DNA of 64,000 nucleotides, from contig NZ_JBDZDR010000010.1 in NCBI RefSeq assembly GCF_040049255.1, positions 65,890-129,889 on the forward strand, written 5' to 3'. A program made the translations under genes and the position numbers. Positions within the stretch are counted from its first letter, which is position 1; the number at the start of each line of letters is the position of its first letter. Positions 7,456-15,893 of this stretch are shown here, one piece after another. This stretch comes from Pseudaminobacter sp040049255 (GTDB lineage Bacteria > Pseudomonadota > Alphaproteobacteria > Rhizobiales > Rhizobiaceae). Below the pieces are notes generated by a model. It saw only the letters and a program-made list of their open reading frames with translations. It was not told the DNA's origin and ran no database searches.

Positions 7456-9849
7456 ATGGCCCTCATCAAGGATATCCTGCAAACCATGGAATATGGCCCC
7501 TCGCCCGAAAGCAACGAACACGTCGTCGCCTGGCTCGGGCAGCATGAGGCGGGCTTCGGCCACTTCATCGACGGCAAGTTCACCGACCCGGCGGCGAGCG
7601 AAAGCTTTGAGGTGACCAGCCCGGCCAATGGCAAGGTGCTTGCCCGGGTGGCCCGGGGCACGGCCGAGGACGTCGACCGCGCCGTGGCAGCCGCCACACG
7701 CGCCTTCAAGAGCTGGTCGAAGCTGTCCGGACACGAGCGGGCGCGGCATCTCTATGCGCTCGCCCGCCATATCCAGAAGCGCGACCGCTTCCTGGCCGTG
7801 CTGGAAACCATGGACAACGGTAAGCCGATCCGCGAAAGCCGCGACATCGACATCCCGCTGGTCGCCCGCCACTTCTACCACCATGCCGGCTGGGCCGAGC
7901 TGATCGAAAGCGAGTTTCCCGGCTACCAGCCGGTCGGTGTTTGCGGCCAGGTCATCCCGTGGAATTTTCCGCTGCTGATGCTGGCCTGGAAGATCGCGCC
8001 GGCTCTGGCCGCCGGCAACACCGTGGTGCTGAAACCGGCCGAGCAGACGCCGCTGACGGCTCTGGCCTTCGCCGAGATCTGCCGCGAGGCCGGCCTGCCG
8101 GACGGCGTGGTCAACATCGTCACCGGCGAGGGCGACACGGGTGCGGCGCTGGTCGGGCATCCGGGGGTGGCGAAAGTGGCCTTCACCGGCTCGACCGAGG
8201 TCGGCCGCATCATCCGCCGCGCCACGGCCGGCTCGGGCAAGAAGCTGTCGCTGGAGCTCGGCGGCAAGTCGCCCTTCATCGTCTTCGACGACGCCGATCT
8301 CGACAGCGCAGTCGAGGGCCTGGTCGATGCGATCTGGTTCAACCAGGGCGAAGTCTGCTGCGCCGGGTCGCGCCTGCTGGTGCAGGAAGGCATTGCCGAA
8401 AAATTCTACGCCAAGCTGCGCGCCCGCATGGGAACGCTGCGCGTCGGCGACCCGCTCGACAAGTCCACCGACATCGGCGCGGTCGTCTCCACCGAGCAGC
8501 TGGAGCGCATCGGCGCGCTGGTGGCCAAGGGCAGGCAGGAAGGGGCGGAGGTGTTCCAGCCGTCGATCGCCATGCCGGCCAAGGGCTGCTTCTTCCCGCC
8601 GACGCTGATGACCGGCGTCGAACCGGCTTCGACGGTGGCGATGGTCGAAATCTTCGGGCCGGTGCTGGTGGCGATGACCTTCCGCACGCCGGACGAGGCG
8701 GTGGCGCTGGCCAACAACACCCGCTTCGGCCTAGCCGCCTCGATCTGGTCGGAAAACATCAACCGCAGCCTCGACATTGCCGCGCGCGTCAAGGCCGGCG
8801 TGGTGTGGATCAACGCCACCAACCTGTTTGATGCCGCCGCCGGCTTCGGCGGCTACCGCGAAAGCGGTTTCGGGCGCGAGGGCGGCCGGGAAGGGCTCTA
8901 CGAATATCTGGTGCCCGCCCTCGGCAAGCCGGCCAAGGGTGCGGAGGCGACAAAAGCCCCGCTCAACCCCACGCCATCGGCCGCGACGGCCTTGGCGCCC
9001 GTCTCCGACGACGCGATCGACCGCACGGCCAAGCTCTATATCGGCGGCAAGCAGGCGCGGCCGGATTCCGGGTATAGCTATGCGGTGGTCAATCCCGCCG
9101 GCAAGACGGTGGGCCATGCCGGCCTCGGCAACCGCAAGGACATCCGCAACGCGGTGGAAGCGGCGGCGAAGGCAGGCAGCTGGGGCGCGGCGACGGCTCA
9201 CAACCGGGCGCAGATCCTCTACTATATCGCCGAGAACCTGTCGGCCCGCGCGGCTGAGTTCGAGGCAAGGCTGCGCGCCATGACCGGCGCCTCGGCCAAG
9301 GACGCGGCGGAGGAAGTGGCGGCCTCGATCCGCCGGACCTTCTTCTATGCCGGCTTTGCCGACAAGCACGACGGCGCTGTCCACTCGACCAAGTCGCGGC
9401 ATGTGACGCTGGCGATGAACGAGCCCTTCGGCATCATGGGCATCGTCTGCCCCGACAAGGCGCCGCTGCTCGGTTTCGTCTCGCTGGTGATGCCGGCGCT
9501 GGCCGCCGGCAACCGCGTCATCGCCGTGCCCTCGGCCCGCCATCCGCTGGCGGCGACCGATTTCTACCAGTTGCTCGACACCAGCGACGTGCCGGCGGGC
9601 GTGGTCAGCATCGTCACCGGCGAGACGGCGAGCCTGGCCAAGACGCTGGCCGAGCACGACGAGGTTGCAGCGCTTTGGGATTTCGGCTCGACAGGCGACG
9701 CGGCCACGATCGAGGCGGCGTCGGCCGGCAACCTCAAGCCGGTGTGGAGCGGGGCTCCGCGCGACTGGACGTCGGGCGACGGCCAGGGCCGGGAATTCCT
9801 GCGCCGGGCAACGCAGGTGAAGAACATCTGGGTGCCCTACGGCGAGTAG
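7456..9849 (+). CDS. ALDH16-like aldehyde dehydrogenase with C-terminal pseudo-ALDH domain
   Basis: The protein has 797 residues, far longer than the usual 480-500. Residues about 35-490 form a complete NAD(P)-dependent aldehyde dehydrogenase with VIPWNFPLL, FTGSTEVG, the general-base Glu in LELGGKS (267) and the catalytic Cys in NQGEVCCAGS (301). Residues about 525-797 repeat the ALDH cofactor-binding fold (YIGGKQ, GIMGIVCPDKAPLLGFVSLVMPALAAGN, PAGVVSIVTGE) but lack the Glu and Cys motifs and stop where the catalytic domain would continue. This matches the ALDH16 family, whose second domain is catalytically dead. Coming 11 bases after deoC, its likely job is to oxidise acetaldehyde from DeoC; the substrate is inferred. 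Confidence 0.9.
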   Translation: MALIKDILQTMEYGPSPESNEHVVAWLGQHEAGFGHFIDGKFTDPAASESFEVTSPANGKVLARVARGTAEDVDRAVAAATRAFKSWSKLSGHERARHLYALARHIQKRDRFLAVLETMDNGKPIRESRDIDIPLVARHFYHHAGWAELIESEFPGYQPVGVCGQVIPWNFPLLMLAWKIAPALAAGNTVVLKPAEQTPLTALAFAEICREAGLPDGVVNIVTGEGDTGAALVGHPGVAKVAFTGSTEVGRIIRRATAGSGKKLSLELGGKSPFIVFDDADLDSAVEGLVDAIWFNQGEVCCAGSRLLVQEGIAEKFYAKLRARMGTLRVGDPLDKSTDIGAVVSTEQLERIGALVAKGRQEGAEVFQPSIAMPAKGCFFPPTLMTGVEPASTVAMVEIFGPVLVAMTFRTPDEAVALANNTRFGLAASIWSENINRSLDIAARVKAGVVWINATNLFDAAAGFGGYRESGFGREGGREGLYEYLVPALGKPAKGAEATKAPLNPTPSAATALAPVSDDAIDRTAKLYIGGKQARPDSGYSYAVVNPAGKTVGHAGLGNRKDIRNAVEAAAKAGSWGAATAHNRAQILYYIAENLSARAAEFEARLRAMTGASAKDAAEEVAASIRRTFFYAGFADKHDGAVHSTKSRHVTLAMNEPFGIMGIVCPDKAPLLGFVSLVMPALAAGNRVIAVPSARHPLAATDFYQLLDTSDVPAGVVSIVTGETASLAKTLAEHDEVAALWDFGSTGDAATIEAASAGNLKPVWSGAPRDWTSGDGQGREFLRRATQVKNIWVPYGE

Positions 9850-9870
9850 GGCCGAGGCCTTAGTGACTTG

Positions 9871-9906
9871 CAAATGGTGCGCGCCGGATATGGCCCGCAC
9901 CATTTG
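9871..9906 (+). terminator. Terminator-like hairpin after the deoC-ALDH operon
   Basis: An 11-base arm at 9871-9881 pairs perfectly with 9896-9906 around a 14-base loop, starting 22 bases after the aldehyde dehydrogenase stop. The tail is only mildly T-rich, so strength is uncertain. Nothing else is recognised between here and the next gene at 10111. Confidence 0.6.
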
Positions 9907-10110
9907 ATTTCGAGCTTTAAGTCGCGAATTCTGCTCCGGCGAATGACGCTTGCCTGCAGCGTCTCTCGTCGCCGGCCGTCGCGGCCGATTTCCTGCCATT
10001 GAAAAATGCGGCCATTGTAGCTCCCGCCGGGAACCAATTGCGGTTTGCGGCGTCAAACAGCCATATCCGCGTCACTTCGGGCGCGGGCCGAGCCGTAGAG
10101 GAGAGGCAAG

Positions 10111-11631
10111 ATGGCTTCGCAGGACGATCGCGGCCCGGGTCCCGATCTCGGTGCCGGCGTGCCGATTTCGGCATTTGACGAAAAGTCGCTGATCCAGGGG
10201 CATGTCGACGGGGAGCCGGTGGTGCTTGCGCGCGTCGGCGACGAAGTGCTTGCCGTGAGCGCGACATGCACGCACTACGGGGCATCGCTGGGCGACGGCA
10301 TTCTTGTGGGCGATACGGTTCGCTGCCCATGGCACCACGCGTGCTTCAGCTTGCGCACTGGCGAAGCGCTGGCGGCGCCGGCTTTCGACCCTGTTGGGTG
10401 CTGGAAGGTAGAACGCCACGGCGACCGGATCGTGGTGGGCGACAAGATCTCACCGGAACCTTCGGGGGCCCGGGATACGGCCGGTGACCCGCAGCGGATC
10501 GTCATCGTGGGCGGTGGCGCGGCCGGCTTCGCCGCTGCGGAAATGTTGCGTCGTCGCGGCTATGCGGGGCAATTGACGATGCTCAGCGCAGACGCCGACG
10601 CCCCCTATGACCGCCCCAACCTGTCGAAGGACTATCTCGCCGGAACGGCCGAGGAGGGATGGATTCCACTGCGCTCGCCGAAATACTACGCCAGGAAGCA
10701 GATCGACCTGCAGCTGGGCACAAGCGTGGAGCGCATCGACCCGGAGGCGCGCACGGTGATTGCGGCCGACGGGCGCAGCTTTCCCTTCGACCGGCTTCTC
10801 CTTGCGACCGGGGCTGAGCCAGTGCGGTTGCCAATACCCGGTGCGGACCGCGAAAACGTCTTCGTGTTGCGCTCGCTCGCCGACAGCCGCGCGATCATTG
10901 CAGCCGCGCAGAATGCCGGGAAGGTGGCGATAGTCGGCGCGAGCTTCATCGGGCTGGAGGTGGCCGCCGCCTTGCGAGAGCGCGGGCTGGAGGTGCACGT
11001 CGCCGCTCCGGAAGCCGCTCCTCTGGAAAAAGTGCTCGGTCCGCAGCTCGGCGCCTTCATCAGGTCGCTGCATGAAGAGCATGGGGTGCATTTCCACCTC
11101 GGAGCCACCGCCGCAAGCGTCGACGACCGATCGCTGAAGCTGAGCGACGGAAGCGAGATCGAGGCCGATTTCGTGGTGATGGGCGTTGGCGTGAAGCCGC
11201 GCATCGCCCTGGCCGCGAAGGCCGGCATTGCCGTCAACAGCGGTGTGCTGGTGGACGAATTCCTGCAGACGAGCGTGCCGGGAATTTATGCGGCCGGAGA
11301 CATAGCCGAGTGGCAGGCCGATGGTGAAAGGCGGCGCGTCGAGCACTGGGTCCTGGCCGAGCGGCACGGCCAGGCCGCGGCGGAGAACATGCTGGGGCTA
11401 CGCCAGCCCTTTTCGGCTCCGCCGTTTTTCTGGAGCGCGCATTACGACGTGACGATCCGCTATGTCGGCTATGCCCGGTCCTGGGACTCGATCGCGATCG
11501 ACGGCAGCATCGAGCGCCGGGATTGCGTGGTCGAATACCGGAAGGCCGGGAAGACGGTGGCGATCGCCTCCATCGGCCGCGATATCCAGGCGCTGGAGTT
11601 CGAGGCCAGGATGGCCGAAACATCGAGCTGA
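10111..11631 (+). CDS. Rieske [2Fe-2S]-FAD/NAD(P) oxidoreductase (AIF3/ferredoxin-reductase-like)
   Basis: The 506-residue protein fuses a Rieske domain to a pyridine-nucleotide disulfide-type reductase. Cluster ligands are visible as Cys53-x-His55 and Cys72-x2-His75. An FAD Gly motif VGGGAAGF lies at about 133-140 and a second dinucleotide motif VGASFIG at about 275-281; the second FAD segment is VPGIYAAGDIAEW near 390. The architecture matches proteins annotated as apoptosis-inducing-factor-3-like, and resembles ferredoxin reductases of Rieske oxygenase systems. It would pass electrons between NAD(P)H, FAD and the cluster, but no oxygenase or ferredoxin gene is next to it, so the partner is unknown. 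A GAGAGG ribosome site supports ATG 10111. Confidence 0.88.
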   Translation: MASQDDRGPGPDLGAGVPISAFDEKSLIQGHVDGEPVVLARVGDEVLAVSATCTHYGASLGDGILVGDTVRCPWHHACFSLRTGEALAAPAFDPVGCWKVERHGDRIVVGDKISPEPSGARDTAGDPQRIVIVGGGAAGFAAAEMLRRRGYAGQLTMLSADADAPYDRPNLSKDYLAGTAEEGWIPLRSPKYYARKQIDLQLGTSVERIDPEARTVIAADGRSFPFDRLLLATGAEPVRLPIPGADRENVFVLRSLADSRAIIAAAQNAGKVAIVGASFIGLEVAAALRERGLEVHVAAPEAAPLEKVLGPQLGAFIRSLHEEHGVHFHLGATAASVDDRSLKLSDGSEIEADFVVMGVGVKPRIALAAKAGIAVNSGVLVDEFLQTSVPGIYAAGDIAEWQADGERRRVEHWVLAERHGQAAAENMLGLRQPFSAPPFFWSAHYDVTIRYVGYARSWDSIAIDGSIERRDCVVEYRKAGKTVAIASIGRDIQALEFEARMAETSS

Positions 11632-11670
11632 CCGTTGCGAATTGATGGCCCGGCGGGGGCCACCGCTCCT

Positions 11671-12654
11671 TCACGGCACCAGAACCGCCGCCCCGCTGAA
11701 GCGGCCCGCGCGAAGATCGGCAAGTGCAGTGTTCGCTTGCTCCAGCGCATAAGGGATGGTCCGGGTGTGCACGCCAGCCTGCTTCGCAACCGGGAAGAAG
11801 GTGTGGGCATCTTCCCGTGTCAGGTTTGCCACGGAAACAAGCTCCCGCTCCTGCCACAGAAGCGCATAGGGCATGGAGGGAATATCGCTCATGTGAATGC
11901 CCCCGCAGACGACGCGGCCGCCTTTCCTGACCGCCCGGAGAGCGGCCGGCACCAGATCGCCCACCGGAGCAAAGATGATTGCCGCATCCAACGGAGTGTC
12001 CGGCCGCGTGTCAGAGCCGCCGGCCCACACCGCGCCCAGGCCCAACGCAAACTTCTGAGCCTCGATGTCGCCGGGTCTCGTGAAGGCATATACTTCCCGC
12101 CCCTGCCAGACGCAGATCTGGGCAATGATATGCGCCGCCGCGCCAAAGCCGAAGAGCCCTATGCGCCGCCCCTCCCCGGCCCTCCTCAAAGACCGCCAGC
12201 CGATCAGGCCGGCGCAGAGCAGCGGCGCCAGCGAAACCGGATCGGCCTCCATGTCGAGATCGAAGGAAAATGCAGCGTCTGCCACGACATGGGTGGCAAA
12301 GCCGCCGTCGCGGGTATAGCCGGTGAACAGCGGTCGATCGCACAGGTTTTCTGAACCGGCGAGGCAATAGGGGCAGGCCCCGCAGCTGTGCCCAAGCCAT
12401 GGCACGCCGACCCGGCGGCCGATGCGGGCTGGATCGACCCCATCTCCAACCGCATCGACGATCCCCACGATCTCGTGGCCTGGCACCAGCGGCAGCTTGG
12501 GGTCGGGCAGTTCCCCGTTAACCACGTGGAGGTCGGTGCGGCAGACGGCGCAGGCCTCGACCACCAGCCTGATCTCGCCTGGTCCCGGATAAGGATCTGG
12601 CCTTTCCTCGAGAACCAGGGGCTTGCCGATTGCTTCCAGCACCATTGCTCGCAT
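11671..12654 (-). CDS. Zinc-dependent alcohol dehydrogenase (MDR superfamily)
   Basis: A 327-residue medium-chain dehydrogenase. The catalytic zinc site is seen as Cys38 and His60-Glu61 (PGHEIVG), and the structural zinc site as Cys91, Cys94, Cys97 and Cys105. The cofactor motif is slightly unusual, GLFGFGAAAH. The sequence is closest in style to AdhA-type bacterial enzymes that interconvert primary alcohols and aldehydes with NAD(P)H. It is convergent with the Rieske reductase and lies 141 bases downstream of the Mrp operon on the same strand, so it may be weakly co-transcribed, although I see no functional link. The substrate cannot be told from sequence. Confidence 0.9.
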   Translation of the reverse strand: MRAMVLEAIGKPLVLEERPDPYPGPGEIRLVVEACAVCRTDLHVVNGELPDPKLPLVPGHEIVGIVDAVGDGVDPARIGRRVGVPWLGHSCGACPYCLAGSENLCDRPLFTGYTRDGGFATHVVADAAFSFDLDMEADPVSLAPLLCAGLIGWRSLRRAGEGRRIGLFGFGAAAHIIAQICVWQGREVYAFTRPGDIEAQKFALGLGAVWAGGSDTRPDTPLDAAIIFAPVGDLVPAALRAVRKGGRVVCGGIHMSDIPSMPYALLWQERELVSVANLTREDAHTFFPVAKQAGVHTRTIPYALEQANTALADLRAGRFSGAAVLVP

Positions 12655-12795
12655 GGTCGTCTCCAGCGCAGAGACTTCGGCCGCATCCCGCCGAGCCGTG
12701 GCCGCAGCGCGGACTTGCGCCCTACGAGGTCATTTGACCACGCTCCGCACCTGTCTGGCAATCTTGCCGATCATGGCCGCCCGCGTGACGCGGCT

Positions 12796-13197
12796 TCAGG
12801 CGGCGGGCGGCAGGTCAGTCTGGTTGCCGGTTCCGTCGCGCCCGGAACAGCTCTCGCCCGGCGCGGTCGTCAAGCTGGCGTCTTCGGCGCGGTCGCGATA
12901 GAGCGCCGCCCTGGCCAGCATCATCAGCGTCACGGGCGTCGTCGCGGTCACGAAGACGGCTATGAGCACTTCGTGCAGTACCAGACGGCTTTCAAGGATG
13001 GAGAAGAAGACCATCGAGGCGATCAATATGCTGCCTGCGCCCCAGGTGGTGCCGAGCGTCGGGGCGTGAACACGCTGGTAGAAACTGCGCAGCCGCACCA
13101 GTCCCACTATGCCGAGCAGCGTCAACGCGGAACCGGCAAGCACAAGGAATGCGACGAGAAGCGCGGCCCAGGCCGGCAGGTCTGCAATTTCCGTCAT
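12796..13197 (-). CDS. mrpG: Mrp/Pha cation-proton antiporter subunit G
   Basis: The 133-residue protein has three membrane segments and the family's LVRLRSFYQRVHAPTLGTTWG stretch after the first helix. MrpG is a small essential subunit of the multi-subunit secondary antiporter in the inner membrane that exchanges Na+ or K+ for H+. Its ATG overlaps the mrpF stop by four bases, which fixes the start although the open frame runs further upstream. The last 30 residues are polar and divergent, longer than in many homologues. It is the last gene of the operon. Confidence 0.93.
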   Translation of the reverse strand: MTEIADLPAWAALLVAFLVLAGSALTLLGIVGLVRLRSFYQRVHAPTLGTTWGAGSILIASMVFFSILESRLVLHEVLIAVFVTATTPVTLMMLARAALYRDRAEDASLTTAPGESCSGRDGTGNQTDLPPAA

Positions 13198-13475
13198 TCG
13201 ATGACCTCGCCCCGCATGAGAAACTTTGCCAGGGCCACCGTGGACACAAAACCCAGAAGCGCGATGATTAGGGCCGCTTCGAAATAAAGCGTGCTTCCGG
13301 TGCGCATGCCCAGCACGACCAGCAGAAGCATGCCGGCAATGTAGAAGGCGTCGAAGGCGAGGATCCTGTCCTGCGCGCGCGGACCGCGAACGATGCGCGA
13401 GGCGGCGATTGCCATGGCGACGCCAAGCAGGATCTGTGCGACCAGCAGCGACCAGACGAGAATGATGGCGCTCAT
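13194..13475 (-). CDS. mrpF: Mrp/Pha cation-proton antiporter subunit F
   Basis: A 93-residue protein with three membrane helices and the conserved segment RIVRGPRAQDRILAFDAFY between helices 1 and 2, characteristic of MrpF/PhaF. It overlaps both neighbours (mrpE and mrpG) by four bases, so translation is coupled. In Bacillus MrpF has been linked to bile-salt and cation efflux; here its role is as part of the whole antiporter complex. Confidence 0.95.
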   Translation of the reverse strand: MSAIILVWSLLVAQILLGVAMAIAASRIVRGPRAQDRILAFDAFYIAGMLLLVVLGMRTGSTLYFEAALIIALLGFVSTVALAKFLMRGEVIE

Positions 13476-13957
13476 TCGAATATCTCCAGCAAAGGCCGCT
13501 CATAGCGGTTCTTGATCAGCCCCACCCAGTCCTCGTCGCCGAGATCCAGGATATGCAGAAGGAGCGTATTGCGGGTGGAATCGTATTCGACCCATGCCGT
13601 ACCCGGCGTGCTGGTGACAATGCAGGCAAGCACGGCCAGCCCGGTGGGATCGCGAAGCGTCAGCGGTATAGTCACGAAGCCTGATATCTCGCGTCCGCCG
13701 GTGCCGCGCAGGATCAGGCTCGCAACCGCGATGTTGGAGCGCAGAATGTCGATGAACACCACCCAGACCAGGCCGGGGATCGCGCTCCATCGGCGCAGCC
13801 GCGGCTTTTTCGGTTCCAGGGCTGCCATGGCACCGGACGCTGCAACGGCAATGACGCTGCCGAGCAGAAGCTGGCCGGTGGAAAAGCCGTTCAGCAAAAG
13901 CCACATCGCCAGCAGCGACAAGGTCAGAAGCGGGTATGGGAGCAGCTGCCTCATCAT
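13472..13957 (-). CDS. mrpE: Mrp/Pha cation-proton antiporter subunit E
   Basis: A 161-residue protein with N-terminal membrane helices (about residues 7-50), a basic Lys/Arg patch (EPKKPRLRR) and the conserved VFIDILRSNIAVASLILRG segment, followed by the soluble C-terminal domain with TPGTAWVEYD. This is the MrpE/PhaE family. The start ATG overlaps mrpD by four bases. It is required for a working multi-subunit antiporter in characterised homologues. Confidence 0.95.
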   Translation of the reverse strand: MMRQLLPYPLLTLSLLAMWLLLNGFSTGQLLLGSVIAVAASGAMAALEPKKPRLRRWSAIPGLVWVVFIDILRSNIAVASLILRGTGGREISGFVTIPLTLRDPTGLAVLACIVTSTPGTAWVEYDSTRNTLLLHILDLGDEDWVGLIKNRYERPLLEIFE

Positions 13958-15558
13958 TCCGCCGCTCCCGGCCCGGCTCGGGGCGCCCGCAGAACCTCGC
14001 CGATATATTGCTGCGGAGCATGCAGCGAGTGGGCCGTGGCCTCAAGGTAACGCATGACAGGCCCGCCCTGTATCGTCATCATCAATGCGAGCAGAAGGAG
14101 GAAGGCTACCGGGACCACCTCGATGACGAGGACGCGCGGAACAACCGCCTCGATCGGCGCCCAGAACATGCGTATCCCAAAACGCGACATCGCCAGAAGC
14201 GCCGCGAGACCGGAAAGCACCACAAGGGTCGTCAATATCCACGCGGGGGCGGAGATTCCCGCCGCCCCTCCGGTATCGAGGATAGCCGACAGCAATGCCA
14301 GCTTGGCGATGAAGCCGGACAACGGGGGCAGGCCGGCCAGCAGCAGGCCGCAAATGGCGAAGCAGACGCCAAGGATGGCCAAAGCGCCGGGGAAGGCCAC
14401 GCCCACCCGGTCCTCAACGGCCTCCTCGTCCTCGTCTCCGAAGGCCTCGGCGGTGACCGCCAGAATGTCTGCGGCTGGGTTTTGCTCCCTTTCGATCAGT
14501 TCGATGAGGAGGAAAAGCGCGCCGACAGTGACGGTGGAGCTGACCAGATAGAACAGGGCGCCGGCGGTGACGTCCACCGCAGACATGCCCACGGCCGCCA
14601 GCAGCGTTCCCGACGAAATCAGCACGCTGAAGCTGGCAAGCCGCGCCATCGCCTGGGAGGCCAGCACGCCGACCGTGCCGAAGACGATCGTCGCCATGCC
14701 TCCCACGATCAGCAGATTGCTGCCGAAGCCGGCGGAATCTCCGGCCTGGACACCGAACAGGAGGAGCGACAGCCGCAGGAGCACATATATGCCGACCTTG
14801 CTGAGCAGCGTAAAAATGGCCGCTACCGGTGCAGCCGCGACAGAATATGCATTCGGCAGCCAGTAGCTCAGCGGCCACATGCCTGCCTTCACAAGGAACG
14901 CGACGCCAAGTATCGCCGCGCCGGCCTCGAGCAGGGTACGATCGCGGCCGGAAAGCTCGCCGATCCTCACAGCAAGATCGGCCATGTTCAGCGTACCCGT
15001 GACCCCATAAATGAGGCTCACGCCGATCAGGAACAGGAAGGAGGCGGCGAGATTGACGGCAACATAGTGCATGCCGGCCTTTACGCGCGCAGGCCCGGAG
15101 CCGTGCAGCACGAGGCCATAGGAGGCCGCCAGCATCACCTCGAAGAAGACGAACAGATTGAAGAGGTCGCCGGTCAGGAAGGCTCCGTTCACCCCCATCA
15201 GCAGGAACTGGAACAGCGTATGGAAATGGGCTCCGGCCTTGTGCCAGCGCGCCAGCGCGAAAACCAGCGATGCCAAGGCCAGAAGGCTGGTCACCATCAG
15301 CATCAGCGCGGACAAACGATCCAGCACGAGAACGATACCGAAGGGCGCGGGCCAATTGCCCAGCAGATAGACGGAAGCCTCGGAGGTGTCGGCAAGGCGC
15401 ACCAGCTTGACTGCCACGACGACCAGCAGGAGCGTCGAAGCCAGATTGATGATCGACTTCAGAAAATGACGCCGCTCGTCGTAGAGCATGAGCAGCGCGC
15501 CGGCCACCAGCGGCAGCAGCACGGGCATGATGACCAGATGGTCGGACCAGCCGGTCAT
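13954..15558 (-). CDS. mrpD: Mrp/Pha cation-proton antiporter subunit D (NuoN/M-like)
   Basis: A 534-residue polytopic protein of the proton-pumping NADH dehydrogenase N/M family, with about 14 hydrophobic helices. The LLTGDLFNLFVFFEVMLAASYGL-type segment (about residues 120-145) carries a conserved membrane Glu, and KAGMWPLSYWLPNAY (about 205) carries the conserved membrane Lys. MrpD and MrpA are the ion-translocating channels of the complex. It overlaps mrpC and mrpE by four bases each. Confidence 0.96.
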   Translation of the reverse strand: MTGWSDHLVIMPVLLPLVAGALLMLYDERRHFLKSIINLASTLLLVVVAVKLVRLADTSEASVYLLGNWPAPFGIVLVLDRLSALMLMVTSLLALASLVFALARWHKAGAHFHTLFQFLLMGVNGAFLTGDLFNLFVFFEVMLAASYGLVLHGSGPARVKAGMHYVAVNLAASFLFLIGVSLIYGVTGTLNMADLAVRIGELSGRDRTLLEAGAAILGVAFLVKAGMWPLSYWLPNAYSVAAAPVAAIFTLLSKVGIYVLLRLSLLLFGVQAGDSAGFGSNLLIVGGMATIVFGTVGVLASQAMARLASFSVLISSGTLLAAVGMSAVDVTAGALFYLVSSTVTVGALFLLIELIEREQNPAADILAVTAEAFGDEDEEAVEDRVGVAFPGALAILGVCFAICGLLLAGLPPLSGFIAKLALLSAILDTGGAAGISAPAWILTTLVVLSGLAALLAMSRFGIRMFWAPIEAVVPRVLVIEVVPVAFLLLLALMMTIQGGPVMRYLEATAHSLHAPQQYIGEVLRAPRAGPGAAE

Positions 15559-15893
15559 TCCGGTTCCCTCCCGTCGACATGGTCGGTGCCGGTAAAGCCG
15601 CGCGCCGCCAGCAGGATCACCAGAAACAAGGCCGTCGTGGCAAAGCCGATGACGATTGCCGTCAGAACCAGCGCCTGCGGCACCGGGTCCGCATAGTCGG
15701 CCAGGCTGCCGCTCTGTCCGTTCAGAACGGGAGCGGCGCCGCCCCGCAGTCGGCCCATTCCGAAGATGAACAGGTTCACTGCATAGGAGATGAGCGACAG
15801 GCCCACGATGACCTGGTAGGTGCGCGGCCGCAGAAGCAGCCAGACGCCCGAACCTGCCAGGGCGGCGATGCTGAGCGAGAGGACAAGCTCCAT
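15555..15893 (-). CDS. mrpC: Mrp/Pha cation-proton antiporter subunit C (NuoK-like)
   Basis: A 112-residue, three-helix protein homologous to NuoK. It has the GLSLISYAVNLFIFGMGR segment and the ALVLTAIVIGFATTALFLV helix typical of MrpC/PhaC. Its ATG shares one base with the mrpAB stop (TGATG), and its end overlaps mrpD. It forms part of the membrane core of the antiporter. Confidence 0.96.
   Translation of the reverse strand: MELVLSLSIAALAGSGVWLLLRPRTYQVIVGLSLISYAVNLFIFGMGRLRGGAAPVLNGQSGSLADYADPVPQALVLTAIVIGFATTALFLVILLAARGFTGTDHVDGREPE

Noticed and set aside
12796..13503. 235-codon reading of mrpG
   Set aside because: The N-terminal half reads mrpF out of frame; the ATG at 13197 with four-base overlap gives the correct 133-residue protein.
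13936..15696. 586-codon open frame antisense to mrpD and neighbours
   Set aside because: Gln/Arg/His-rich shadow of overlapping antiporter genes; the same applies to 17363-19183.
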